From Calvatia gigantea (lineage: Eukaryota; Basidiomycota; Agaricomycetes; Agaricales; Lycoperdaceae), in NCBI GenBank assembly GCA_025093985.1, contig JACAAK010000007.1, forward strand, positions 2,232,001 through 2,296,000: DNA of 64,000 nt, written 5' to 3'. The notes under the pieces are model-generated. The model had not been told where the DNA came from. It saw only the letters and a list, made by a program, of their open reading frames with translations, and ran no database searches. The position numbers and the translations under genes are program-made. Numbering within the stretch: the first letter of the stretch is position 1; each line of letters starts with the position of its first letter. Shown piece by piece: positions 23,001 to 32,602 of the stretch.

Positions 23001-23793
23001 AACCGAACGGACTAACCAGACTCTCGAGCAATACCTCCGCGTCTACTGCAACTACCAGCAGGACAACTGGGCTGAGTTACTGCCACTAGCTGAGTTTGCC
23101 TATAACAATGCTCCTAGTGCCACTACTGGTGTCTCCCCATTCTTCGCTAATAAAGGCTATCATCCCAACATCACAGTCTACCCGGAACGCGACTTGGCGT
23201 CCGCACGCGCACGTCAATTCGTCGTCGACCTCGATGAACTCCACACAGTACTCAAATCCGAGATCAAGCAAGCTCAAGAACGGTACCAGTCATCCGCTGA
23301 TACCTGCCGGACACCCGCACCTAACTTCACAGTTGGGCAAAAGGTCTTCATTAAGGCACAGTTCTTCCGCATGACTCGACCGTCGAAGAAACTCTCGGAA
23401 AAGTATTTGGGTCCTTATGAGATTATCGCTCAACCCGGTTCCGTTTCTTATACTCTATGCTTACCTGACTCAATGCGTGCTGTTCACCCAGTATTCCACA
23501 TTTTGATGCTTGAACCTGCCACACCTAACCCATTTGACAGCCGCTCTGACCCGCCTCCTCCGCCTGTTGAAGTCAAAGGCGAGCCGGAGTACGAAATCGC
23601 CCGCATTGTTGACTCGAAGATCGACTGTCAACGTGCCTGCAAGTTATTATACAAGGTCATTTGGTTGGGTTATGAGGATACTGAAGAAGAGTCTTCTTGG
23701 CTGCCTGCTACTGAATTAGAGCATGCAGCTGAACTTGTGGCAGATTTCCATACAGCTTATTCTGCTAAGCCTGGTCCCTTGCGTTCTTTGTAA
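20035..23793 (+). CDS. pol: Pol polyprotein: protease, RT, RNase H, integrase, chromodomain
   Basis: An uninterrupted frame of 1252 residues. In order it has the aspartic protease (DSGSTH near residue 62), RT (about residues 330-500), RNase H (about 590-710, with an ETDTSDYA start), integrase with an HHCC zinc finger (about 820-865) and a D, D, E core (SMDFIE, SDRG, QTERTNQ; about 890-1010), and a C-terminal chromodomain (about 1185-1245). The RT catalytic box reads YLDN, not YLDD, so the second metal-binding Asp may be lost (GAC to AAC would be a single transition). Its ATG overlaps the gag stop (ATGA), which suggests translation by reinitiation. Confidence 0.94.
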   Translation: MSGGPQDSAQAEDHIELTCATECFRLNASTLSNPNSLQLYLTSPSVSSSASSDLVRFKALVDSGSTHCFVDSDFVHSYDLPTTPIPPIELRLFDGSSNAYITELVKLPVTFDCGESMTLDFYITRLDSSCSVVLGYNWLNRYNPSIDWVLGHITFRPLQPELPATSARSASIPVAPASSVASASAAPSVTSQSSPSASSATSVTGTVDAARPHVSLVNATAFLRASRLPGSVQYSLNLNDPSITASSASVEEPQDDWSHIPEEYRNFADVFSKMKADKLAPHRPYDLQINLEEGGQPPVGTIYSLSQVELEALREFIDENLAIGFICPSNSPHGAPVLFVKKKDGSFRLCVDFRGLNRITKKDRYPLPLISDLLNSPCKARIYTKIDLRHAYHLVRIAEGDEWKTAFRTRYGSFEWLVMPFGLTNAPAAFQRFMNDIFKDLLDVCVTVYLDNILIYSDDISVHRKQVREVLKRLRQNGLYACVDKCEFESDTVEYLGYVLSPDGLKMSEDKVKIIQDWPEPKKIKDIQSFLGFANFYRRFIYNYSDIVVPLTRLTRKGIPWNFNDKCQEAFQSLKDAFTSTPILTHWIPDAQIIIETDTSDYALAAILSIVTEDGEVHPMAFHSRTFTSAESNYDTHDKELLAIFEAFRIWRHYLEGAPLPIDVVTDHKNLEYFCTTKILTRRQARWSEFLSQFNLTIRFRPGRLGTKPDTLTRRWDVYPKGGNNGYAMVNPHNFRPVFTHEQLTAFVRTTYLYTPSLRAAMIIDLDQLHSDILSSLPQDRTAAQHLAKPKGRWIVDSSGFLRLDDRIYVPNVDNLRLRVLQYKHDHILSGHFGQNKTLELVRRDYTWPKICMTVKDFCKSCVTCMRSKPQRHQPYGNLKQLPIPERPWNSISMDFIEKLPTSSGYDTILVIVDRLTKQSLFIPTHDTITSAELARLFVIHVFSKHGVPEHVTSDRGSEFVSHFFRSLGQALDIKLHFTSGYHPEGNGQTERTNQTLEQYLRVYCNYQQDNWAELLPLAEFAYNNAPSATTGVSPFFANKGYHPNITVYPERDLASARARQFVVDLDELHTVLKSEIKQAQERYQSSADTCRTPAPNFTVGQKVFIKAQFFRMTRPSKKLSEKYLGPYEIIAQPGSVSYTLCLPDSMRAVHPVFHILMLEPATPNPFDSRSDPPPPPVEVKGEPEYEIARIVDSKIDCQRACKLLYKVIWLGYEDTEEESSWLPATELEHAAELVADFHTAYSAKPGPLRSL

Positions 23794-23918
23794 CACTTAA
23801 TGGACTTATTTTCACTCTTATTCATGGACAGACCTTTTTTTTATTATTATTGGACATGCAACTTTATTAAACACCAAAATCACGAGGAGCGAGGAAAGCC
23901 GCGTTCACCCGCATACCC

Positions 23919-25081
23919 TCAATTCTCATGCTGGCCCCCTTCCACACCCTCTTCTGCACCGTCTTCTTTTTCTCCGCTCTCCTCCGCACTTTCTTCACTT
24001 CCTTCCTCTCCACTACTACCATTTCCCTTCTCTTCCTTATCCAAGTCCATCTGCTCACCCCCTTGTTGCACCGGTCACAACGGCCCCTCACCCCGGTCCT
24101 CGATGTTGATGTCACCCACCTCATCCACATGCCGTCGGATATCCGCACCAGGCAGCCGTTCTGCAATCTGTCCTGGACGTTCAGTCCTTTCTGTGTGCTG
24201 AGGATCCCATTGACTCACCACCAGGCTGAGGGTGCGGAACTCCTCTCCATTTGCAATGGTCTCCCTCAAGATCGCGGCCGAATTGCGGGTATCGTGTTCT
24301 CAGTATCGGGACTCGTGTGCCATCCACGCGTTCTGCTGACGCAATAAAACAATGATTTCATTGAGGCATAGGGTGTTCTCTTCAAGTGCGGTCGTGAATC
24401 GGTCGAGATGTCGCGCAAGGACATGGGGATTCGAGACCTTGGCACTTCCACCCGGCGGCTCACACTTTCGCTTGCCCTTGACGCAAGTCGCGCATTTGGT
24501 GGTAACCCGGCTAAGGACTTCTCAGCTTAATATTCAACAGGAAGAGGCCGCACTTACTTGGAGCGGGTCTGTCCGGGTTGACACCTGATACCCATGTCAA
24601 TGCAGCGCTTGCAGGGGTTGTCCCCACCCATGGGAACACGCACCTGCAGCTGAACCTCCTTCTCTTCCTCCTCGTCCAATGACCCCGGCGCATCGTCCTC
24701 TTCGTCCGAATCCTCCACCCTCGGCCGTTTCCTCAATCGGCTGGGACCCGCTACCAGTTCCTCCCGGGCCTTCCCCTTCCTACGTCGTTGTTCCTCCGTG
24801 TTCTCCTCCTCTTGCTCCTCCCTTTTCTTACGTGCCGCCTCCTCAAGCCGCTTCTTCCGCTCGTCACGTTTCTTTGCCTCCTCTCGTTTCCTCTCTTCAT
24901 CGCGCCTCTTCCTCTCCTCCTCTTAGCGCTTCTCCCTATTCACTCTTTCTTTGGCTTCAGCGGCGGCAAGGTCCACAATCAACCTGCGCTCGTCCTCTTC
25001 CTCCTGCTCGCGCTGAAGTCTGGCACGTTCACGTTTCTCCTCGAGTTCGGCTTGTAGTTGGGCAGCGGTCTTGGGAGGCAT
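23919..25081 (-). pseudogene. Antisense spliced gene in the element: coiled coil plus Zn2Cys6-like cluster
   Basis: On the strand opposite gag-pol, exon 1 runs from ATG 25081 to 24558, a 47-nt intron (GTAAGT...TTAG, 24557-24511) follows, and exon 2 runs from 24510 to TGA 23919-23921. The total is 371 residues. Residues about 8-115 are a long Glu/Arg/Lys-rich coiled coil. The cysteines around the splice junction read C-X2-C-X6-C-X13-C-X2-C-X6-C, close to a fungal Zn2Cys6 cluster. The C-terminus is acidic. Three in-frame stops (24923-24925, 24300-24302, 24075-24077) are each explained by a C-to-T change, so this copy is dead. Function is unknown; a DNA-binding regulator is a possible reading. 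Confidence 0.6.
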
Positions 25082-25217
25082 GGTGGTAGTAGGAGGTCAA
25101 GAGGCAAGCAAAGGAAAATTTTCAAAAGTGCGGATCTTATACCCGCATCAAATTTTTCAACTCCATTTCCCACGACACCTTCATGGCCTCGAGGGCTCGG
25201 CCCTAAGGGGGGAATAC

Positions 25218-25839
25218 TGTCACAACCCATACACACGCTCATCCGCTTCACCCGCTCTTACCCAGACTATACTTTATATTTTATTTACCATTCGCTCTCA
25301 CCCGCTCTCCCCCGTCTCCCCCGCTCTCCATTCTTACTATTATGTCTGACGTTAATTTCCGATTATCCTCCTTGTACATTTCTCCGGTCGTCATACCTAC
25401 TCCCGTTTCCCTTGCAATCCCTTTTACCATTCATATCATTCCTGTTTCACCTTATTCCTTTTAGCTAGTTGCATTCCCGGTGTTTTTATCTAGCGGCCAT
25501 ACCTGGCCCGCACCTGAAGTCGTAGTAGTTTCCTTTTGTAGAACCACACTCCCTCACGTATATAAACTGTAGCTACTTCGCCTGTAATCCTCAGTCTGAA
25601 ATCTACTTAGCGACACGCTACTTCTATCTTACCTCTGTCTCTGTCTCTGTCTCCGCCTCTGACTCTGCCCTCGTCCCTTATTCTGAAGTTAGGACCACCC
25701 ATCGGCAGGAGGGCGCAACACATACGTTGAAGCCACGGTCCTCCCGAGTTCGCCCGCTTCGTCCATCTTCATCCACATCCACACATTATTCCGGGTGTCT
25801 AGACTCCGGTCGTCTCACCTGCATGACCTGCGTTTAACA
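25218..25839 (+). repeat. 3' LTR of the nested gypsy element
   Basis: 622 bp, paired with 17759-18380. A polypurine tract AAGGGGGGAATAC abuts its left end. It differs from the 5' LTR at about 22 positions, all of which I read as transitions. Confidence 0.94.
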
Positions 25840-25884
25840 ACTTTGATGAAGCTTCCTGAGACATGAAGCCTAATTGGGGGATAT

Positions 25885-26188
25885 TGTTATGGTTTTCTTC
25901 CAATCAAGTCATACTCCATCTACATCTGCATTTCTGTCCACTAGTACATCTGTTCCAGCTATTCCTGTCGAGCGATCGCTGTCTCTGACTCATGTTAACT
26001 ACTATACCAGCCTGATTGGATGTTTCATGTAGTTACTCCATCCATTCAACTGGATGTCTTCTTCTATTTAAGTGTACATATGTCTACTGTATTCAGTATG
26101 CTTAACCACCTTTGTTCTCTCCCCTTACTTACCCTCAAGACTTAGCCCAAGCTGCAACCTGAGGTCTTATCAGACTAAGATCATAACA
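25885..26188 (+). repeat. 3' LTR of family G copy 3
   Basis: 304 bp from TGTTATGG to CATAACA, preceded by a G-rich polypurine tract (about 25873-25881). No target duplication can be matched, because the left end of copy 3 has been rearranged. Confidence 0.88.
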
Positions 26189-26249
26189 CTCAGGTGTTGG
26201 AGAGCAAGTCCATATTAACTGGTGACCTGGCAAAGTTTGATTGCTATAA
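26189..26249. other. 61-bp spacer between gypsy copies 3 and 4
   Basis: This short non-LTR stretch is open in one frame (LESKSILTGDLAKFDCYN), which suggests a sliver of a former gene or transposon. Neither of its edges gives a matching 5-bp target duplication with the neighbouring elements. Confidence 0.3.
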
Positions 26250-26557
26250 TGTTACGACCTTAGTCTGATAAGACCTTAGGTTGCAGCTTAGGCTAAGTCT
26301 TGAGGGCGAGTAAGGGGAGAAGAACTAGATGGTTAAGCATACCGAATACAGGAGTCTGTATGTATGCTTAAATACAGAAGGAACATCCAGTTGAATGGAT
26401 GGCAATAACTACATGAAACGTCCGATGACTATGGCATAGTAGTTATGAGTCAGATCTCAGAGATCGCACAGACAGGAATAACTGAAACAGGTACACGGCT
26501 AGGAGGGAATGCAGACAAGTACGGAGCTGATACAAGAATAGACTAGAGTTCACAACA
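26250..26557 (-). repeat. 3' LTR of family G copy 4
   Basis: 308 bp with TG...CA ends, pairing with 32295-32602. The polypurine tract lies at about 26558-26566. Confidence 0.92.
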
Positions 26558-26575
26558 ATACCCCCAGATTAGGCT

Positions 26576-27565
26576 TCATGCCTCAGGAAGCTCGTCGAAG
26601 TCTCTGTTTACCACTGTGGTGGTGAGTGCCTTTTTAGTGGCGGTGATGAGGAACTTTCCTTTATTGAAGCACGCTAAAAAGACAGGTGAGTGGCTTCGTC
26701 TGTCTTGCTGGATAGGGACTAGGACGCCATTGTATGGGAAGTCGGTGGTGGTGAAGCTGTCCCAATAGTTCTTGACTATCGAGTTCCAGTAGTGTTGGTC
26801 CTTCTCTTGTCCTGGCAATACAGTGTGGAATCTTGTGGGTGGAAGAAAAACCGATATGAGCTGTGGTGGTGTAATGGTTTTTATGAAACAGCGGAGGGCA
26901 TTGACTTCTTCTTTCATTGAAACTGTAGCTTCCTCGTCCATGGGGGTATTGGCACAGGTTGGTGGCGTGGGGTTAATGGTGTCATGTAGTTCAGAGAGGG
27001 TGATGTGAATCCTGTTGACCAGGGTGTTGATATCAGGGTCTTCGTTTGACTTGTCCCTTCCTAGTAATTTCATAGCTATGTCGGCAAGTTTTAGGAATAT
27101 GTTGGCGATGTCAAGGTGGTTAAAGACCTCAAGGCCCAAATCGATTCGGCTCTGGAGTCCTTGGATGTGATCTTTCTCATTAGGAGTGAGGGTGGACTGG
27201 TCTAGTGCTCAGAAGATGGTGGGAATATGTTGGTTGGTGGAGGAGGAGGCATTGGTGAATCCAGCATACATATCAGCGAAGGTGATGCAAGCAGTGGCAA
27301 GGGTAATGTGCTGGTTTACTACCAGTTGTTTGTTCTGGGTGGTGATGTTCTTGATTTCGCTGTTGGTTGCTTTGTCGATGTCTTTGAGTAAAGCTTCAAG
27401 GAGGCCTTGTGCAGGGGACAGTGTTTTAGTGAGATTGAAGCAGGTCCTCTGGGGGGCCGGTGCTCGGCTGTTGCCTGGCTTGGGGAATGGGAGGGAGAAG
27501 ATTCTGGTGGGTGTGGGATGAATGAGGGAGTCGATAGTGATACGGTTAGATTGGGAGGCAGGCAT
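26576..27565 (-). pseudogene. ORF3 of family G, best-preserved copy (copy 4)
   Basis: 330 codons from ATG 27565 to the stop near 26576, with one TGA at about 27209 where an Arg codon (CGA) is implied. It follows the pol TAA (27572-27574) by two codons in the same frame. Four copies keep the same TAA, ACA/CCA, GAC/AAC, ATG arrangement. The protein starts Ser/Pro/Thr-rich, has a helical middle (about residues 45-75 and 140-215) and a conserved C-terminus rich in aromatic residues (KDQHYWNSIVKNYWD). I see no signal peptide or membrane segment, so it is not a typical envelope protein. Function is unknown. Confidence 0.75.
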
Positions 27566-27571
27566 GTCTGT

Positions 27572-30500
27572 TTAGTTTCTCTGTCTGGGTTGTTTGTTTG
27601 ATGCTTTTTTGTGTTTTCTGCCTCCTCTTTTATAGGTATCCTCTGGATGTCTTTTTAGGTAGTCCCTTATGGCGTCTTTCACATTTTCTAAATTGGACTC
27701 CACTGTCCACGTATCTTCTTCATTGCTGTACCCTTTCCAATGGACCAGGAATTGATAACCCCTTCCTCATTTTCGTCGTCTGCAGATCTCTTCTACTTCA
27801 TACTCTTCCTCATTGTTGACAATCACTAGGTTGGGTGCTGATGGCTGTTTTTGACTCAGGAACTCTGCCTGGTGTGCTGGTGTCAGGAGCTGTTTGTTGA
27901 ATACATCATGGATGGCCCATCCATCAGGTAATACAAGCCGATATGCCACTTTCCCTATCTTTTCCTTAATAAGGAAAGGCCCATACCGTTTCTGGCCTAG
28001 CTTCTTTGATGATTGATTGGTATGGATATTGGTGTTTTCCAGCTATACTTTGTCTCCTGTTTGGTATGTGTTGGTGTAGGTTCTACTGCAGTCATGTTGC
28101 TGTTTCATCTTTTCTTGGTATGTCCGTAGTATTGATGAGGCATTGTTTCAGGCATGCTGTAGTTGTTCCAGGAATGCTGTGACAGCAGGATTGTCCGTTG
28201 TCAGCTCGTTTTTGCCTTTCCATGGATTCCTTTTATAGTTTAGAAAGAATGGTGTCTCCTGTGTTCCTCTGTGCTGCTTGTTATTGTACTGAAATTCCGT
28301 GATAGGGAGCCACTCCGCCCAGTCATCCTGATCATAGTTGCAGTACAGGCAGATGTAGGTTTCCACCTCTCTGTTGATGTGTTCAGTTTGTCCGTCTGTT
28401 TGCAGATGATATGCCATTGATAGGTTTCATTTGATGCTGAGCCTCTTAAACAACTCCTTGGTGAATTCTGATGCAAATTGAGGTCCTTGGTCACTAAGTA
28501 CTTTCCTCGGCAATCCGTGTAGCTTCCATATTTCGTCTCAGTATATCCTTGCGATGTCCTTTGATGATGCATCTGTGGTTGTCGCTGAGAGTCATATCAT
28601 TTTTGTAAGGTGGTCCACAATGACTAATATTGTGTCTTTTCCTTGAGACTCTGGTAATGGTCCAATCATATCGATACTGATTTCCTCCCAAGGTCCATTT
28701 GGTATTGGGAGGGGATGTAGTGGCGATTTGAGCAGCGTCATTCTTGACTTGTTTCTTTGGCAGGCTTGGCATCCTCAGATATATCTTTTTACATCCCTTC
28801 ATATTGATGGCCACCAATAGTCTCAGCTGATTAGTTCTATCATCCTGTGTTGTCCTGGGTGTCCTGTATCTGGCATGTCATGGTACTGTATTAGGATCTC
28901 TTCTCATAGTTTTTGGTCAGGTAGAACATATGCGCTGTTTTGTCTGTAGATAACTCCGTTATCTTCGGTGAGCTGTGATCCTTGCCTTTTTAGTTTGGTT
29001 AGGACTGTTGTTTCTCATCGGGTTTGGCTTCGGATTTGTTTTAGGAAGTTTAGTTCGATGAATAATTCTGCTCGTAAGAGTACCATGCTGTCTGTGCCTT
29101 CTGTCTGTAGCCAGCTTTCTTGGATCATAGTGACCAGCTTATCTTCTTGACTTTCTGGCATTTGGTGGATCCGAGATAGTAAGTTGGCTTTCGTATTAGT
29201 CTTTCCTGGCACATGTCGTAGTGTGAAGTCGTAGTCTTGCAGCTGCAGATACCACCATGCTTGTCATCCATTCAACTTTTGTGGTTCTCGGTAGTACTTG
29301 AGGTTTTCGTGGTCGGTCCAGATTTCAAATCATTTTTCGGCATCTAAAAGGTAGTGTCTCCATTCCTTCAAGGCGTGGACAATGGCTAGCAGCTCTTTGT
29401 CATATATTTCATAGTTCTGTTCTGCTGGTGACAGAGTTCATGATGTGAAAACAATGGGGTGCCACTTGTTCTCTTGTAGCTGTGAAAGTACCCCCCCTAA
29501 TGCATAGTCCGATGCATCAACTTCTACTCTGAACTGGCCATGTCTTTGTGGTAGCATCAGGACAGGTTCTTCGGTGATGCATTTCTTGAGTTGGTTGAAA
29601 GAGTCCTGGTGTTCTTGTGTCCATTCCCATATAGTTGCTCCTTTGAGTTTGTTTAAGGGTCCCACAATCATACTGAAGTTTTTGATGAAATGATGGTAGT
29701 AGTTTGCAAAGCCCAGGAACCTTTCTACTCCTTTGGTGTTCTTGGGTTCAGGCCATTCCTGTACTGATTTTACTTTGTCCTTTTCCATTTCAATTCATCT
29801 GTGTCCTACCCAAACTCCTAGCATTGGGATTTCTTCTGCATTGAAGATGCACTTGGTTCACTTGAAGCATAGGTTGTACTGGGCCACTCATTTCAGAAAC
29901 CATACCATCCGTTCTTTTAGCTGCTCTTTAGTGTCTCCTGGGATGGCAAAGTCATCCATGTAGTTTACGATGTCTCTGTTTTGTAGAAGGTCGCGGAAGA
30001 TGCTTGTCATTATTCTGGAGAATGTTCCTGGCAAGTTGCTCAGGCTGAAATACATAACTGTCAGCTTGAAGAGTCCTTCATTGGTGAGGAAGGCAGCCTT
30101 CCATTCATCTCCTTCTTTGATCCTGACATTGTTGTACCCCCAAATGATGTCCAACTTATTAAAGTATTTCGCTTTTCCAAGCTTGTCGATTACTTTGCCG
30201 ATTCTTGGTAGTGGTGTTTTATCTTTGATTACTACGTTGTTTAGTTGTCTGTAGTCTTGGATTAGCCTTTTGGATCTGTCTTTCTTTGGGATGAAAAATG
30301 TCGGTGCTGCATATGGGGATTTCAATGGCCATATTCGTCCTGATTCTAGGTTTTCCTTGATGAATGACTTGAGCTTGTCCTGTTCTTTAACCATCATGTT
30401 GTATGTCCCTGCACTTATTTCTTTTGGGGCATCTTCTGTTAAGACTATCTCATGGTCCCATTCAGTTTGCTCTGGGAGTTTGTCGAATGTCGTTTTGTTG

Positions 30501-31123
30501 AATAAGTGCATGAACAGTCATATGTAGTCTGGTAGGTCCTCCAGTTTGGTCAGGTCTGGTTTATCTTCTTCCTCCCATAGGTCTTCCGTGGTGGCTATGC
30601 TTCATAGTTTTTTGGTGATAGGAATGTTCTGATGGGGGAATTGACAGCTAGGAGGGCATCGGGTGAACTTGATTTCTCCCTTGTTCGAATCTATCTCTGG
30701 GTTGTGTTTGACTAGCCAATCATGTCCTAGGAAGACTTCTGCTCTGTCTTGTAACTGTACGACTGAGGCTTCGATTTGTTCTTTATGTCCCTGGATGTCA
30801 ATGTCGATCATGGTGGTCTCTGTTACTCTTCCGCCTTGGTTAGGTGTTCTGTCCATGTTGAGTACCAAGATTTGCTGTTCCAATTTCCGGGTCGGGAGCC
30901 TTTCTTCATCCACTAGCTTTTTGCTGATGCTACTAGTTGTACATCCTGAGTCTATGATGGTGTTGACTGTTATCTCCTTCCTGACTGTTTGTATTTTCCC
31001 TTTTAGATTTAATTCACACTTTCTTCTCTGAGGAATTGTGTAGAATTTGTCTGATATCCTAGATACAAGCTTTTTGACTTTTGAGGTAGCGCCTACTCAG
31101 AGTCTTCAGAAAAATCCTTTTTT
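27572..31123 (-). pseudogene. Degenerate pol of family G copy 4
   Basis: A constant frame, -1 to gag, covers the protease (DSGC near 30955; folded core 30602-30913), RT (29888-30511, catalytic box YMDD intact), RNase H (29438-29788), the linker and integrase (about 29200-28150) and a chromodomain (about 27950-27660). Stops interrupt it, including TGA and TAG codons that sister copies read as Arg or Gln. No net frameshift is seen in about 3.5 kb. Confidence 0.88.
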
Positions 31124-32214
31124 TCTTCATCAGTGGCCTCTTCTACTCCTCGGACTTGGATCTTCTTGGGTACAGTGCAGGCTTTGGCTATGTGTCCCTT
31201 TTTTCCACAGTTGTAGCATATTAACCCCTTGGGCTTTTTGCAGTCCTTGGCAATGTGGCCAAAAATGCCACAGTTGTAGCACTTTGGTTCTCCTTTGTCA
31301 TTAAAGATGTGACGCCTGCTTCCTATTTCCATGGGCTCACCCATTCCTCTGTAGGTGGTGCCAGTGTTCGTCTTCCTGTCTCCTCAGTATTTGGAGGCCT
31401 TGTATCCTTGTCCAACGGACAGTATGGCTTCTTTCCATTCTGCATATGTATCTGGCCTGGCTGAAGGTGGGTAGCCTGTGATCATATGTATGATATCTTG
31501 TCAGGCATTCTTTCTGAGTAGGAACATAGCGTGCTTGCTGTCAGTCTTGGCCTTGCTTTTCAGCACCTCAAATTTGATTAAGTAGTCAGTGGTGTTTTGG
31601 TTTTCTTGTTTGAATTTTTCGATCTGCCATTCGGCTTTGCTGTTTGAGGCATCATCTGAGAAGGTCCTCCTAAATTCCTCGGAGAAGACCTTCCAGTCTA
31701 CTGAATCCTCAGATTCTAGGATGGCTGGTGCTCTTATGGCTGTATATGCTCCTGCAGTTCCTCCTTGCAGTCTGGCTAGGACTGCTATGGCTTTATCATC
31801 TGCTGAGACTATTTTGTTGAATTTCATGAAGAGTGTCATCACTCTCCACCAGTCATCGAACTTGGTGTGGGTGCTGTCGAAAAATCCTGGGTCTGGCACT
31901 AGGCCTTTCCCACTGGGTATTGTTACAGGCACTACTGCGTTGTCGGTCATGTTGGAGTCGGTTTCTGATTCTGTTTCTGTTTCATCTGAGCTTGATTTGT
32001 CTGATTTCTCCTGATGGGCTATCTCTTCCTCTGCTAGGTCGAGTTTATTTAAAAGTTCTGATAGTACTTCTTCTTCTGCTGGGTTTACTCCAGGTTCATT
32101 GTGTGTTTCTTCAGGTACTTCGGGGTTCCCTGTTTCTTCTTCATCTGAAGTTTCGGATTCGTTGTCAGTGACTTCGAGATTTGGTTCTCTGTATTTGTCT
32201 GGGTTCGAGCTCAT
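31093..32214 (-). pseudogene. Gag of family G copy 4 (two or more nonsense changes)
   Basis: 374 codons from ATG 32214 to the stop at 31093. The first 237 codons are open. The N-terminal 95 residues are acidic, then comes a Gag capsid-like domain with FDDWWRVMTLF and RRTFSDDA motifs. TGA at 31501-31503, and another TGA where copy 3 has CAA, break the frame before the two CX2CX4HX4C knuckles (about 31180-31290). The knuckle region is identical in copy 1. Confidence 0.88.
31117..31123 (-). promoter_or_regulatory. Possible -1 frameshift heptamer A AAA AAG, copy 4
   Basis: The heptamer is in gag phase, ten codons before the gag stop, and pol is in the -1 frame. Copies 3 and 5 have AAG-type codons instead of the A run, so conservation is poor. 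Confidence 0.3.
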
Positions 32215-32281
32215 ATACTAGCTCCTGGATTGTTTCTTGTTCAGGCCTGTTTCAGCCTACTTCTTGCAAGATGAGGTGGGG

Positions 32282-32292
32282 ACACTTAACCA
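32282..32292 (-). promoter_or_regulatory. Primer binding site of family G copy 4
   Basis: TGGTTAAGTGT on the minus strand, two bases after the 5' LTR. Its first eight bases pair with the TTAACCA-containing self-primer in the LTR, and the last three have drifted. Confidence 0.5.
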
Positions 32293-32294
32293 AA

Positions 32295-32602
32295 TGTTAC
32301 AACCTTAGTCTGATAAGACCTCAGGTTACAGCTTAGGCTAAGTCTTGAGGGCGAGTAAGGGGAGAAGAACTAGATGGTTAAGCATACTGAATATAGGAGT
32401 CTGTATGTATGCTTAAATACAGAAGGAACATCCAGTTGAATGGATGGCGATAACTACATGAAACGTCCGATGACTATGGCATAGTAGTTATGAGTCAGAT
32501 CTTGGAGATCGCACAGACAGAAATAACTGAAACAGGTACACGGCGAGGAGGGAATGTAGACAAGTACAGAGCTGATACAAGAATAGACTAGAGTTCACAA
32601 CA
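32295..32602 (-). repeat. 5' LTR of family G copy 4
   Basis: 308 bp, paired with 26250-26557. The next base to the right belongs to the protease region of copy 5. Confidence 0.92.

Larger units (their letters stand above)
17759..25839 (+). mobile_element. Complete Tf1/Tf2-like Ty3/gypsy chromovirus nested in copy 3
   Basis: Two 622-bp LTRs (17759-18380 and 25218-25839) with TG...CA ends are flanked by ACTTT (17754-17758 and 25840-25844). Gag (18431-20038) and pol (20035-23793) are both open and overlap at ATGA. Between pol and the 3' polypurine tract (about 25205-25214) there are 1.4 kb that carry a spliced gene on the opposite strand. LTRs differ at about 22 sites, all transitions, so the insertion is not brand new although both sense frames are intact. 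Confidence 0.95.
16790..25859 (+). pseudogene. ORF3 of family G copy 3, interrupted by the nested element
   Basis: ATG 16790 lies two codons after the pol stop and in the same frame. The frame continues, with TGA stops (for example near 17027 and 17041), to 17758. It is then cut by the nested gypsy insertion and finishes at 25845-25859. Removing the insert and one ACTTT restores the alignment with copies 2 and 4. No known domain is recognised. Confidence 0.72.
12822..26188 (+). mobile_element. Family G gypsy copy 3, split by a nested gypsy element
   Basis: The copy runs from the middle of gag at 12822 to 17758, is interrupted by the element at 17759-25839 plus one copy of its ACTTT target, and resumes at 25845 with the end of ORF3, the polypurine tract and a 304-bp LTR (25885-26188). 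Pol keeps a single frame from about 13230 to 16783 with no net indel, but has more than a dozen stop codons. The 5' end has lost the PBS and the N-terminal half of gag through a junction with the copy 2 LTR. Confidence 0.85.
26250..32602 (-). mobile_element. Family G gypsy copy 4, complete layout
   Basis: The LTRs at 26250-26557 and 32295-32602 (308 bp each) differ at about 12 sites. Gag (31093-32214), pol (27572 to about 31123) and ORF3 (26576-27565) are all in the expected order on the minus strand. This is the least damaged copy of the family. Flanking pentamers are TATAA (left) and ATTTG (right) and do not match. The right flank lies inside the protease region of copy 5, whose 3' half is absent, so a deletion or recombination followed insertion. 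Confidence 0.9.

Noticed and set aside
23800..24347. Plus-strand frames between pol and the 3' LTR of the nested element as an env gene
   Set aside because: They are Ser/Leu/Phe-rich complements of the acidic antisense reading, without signal peptide or envelope features.
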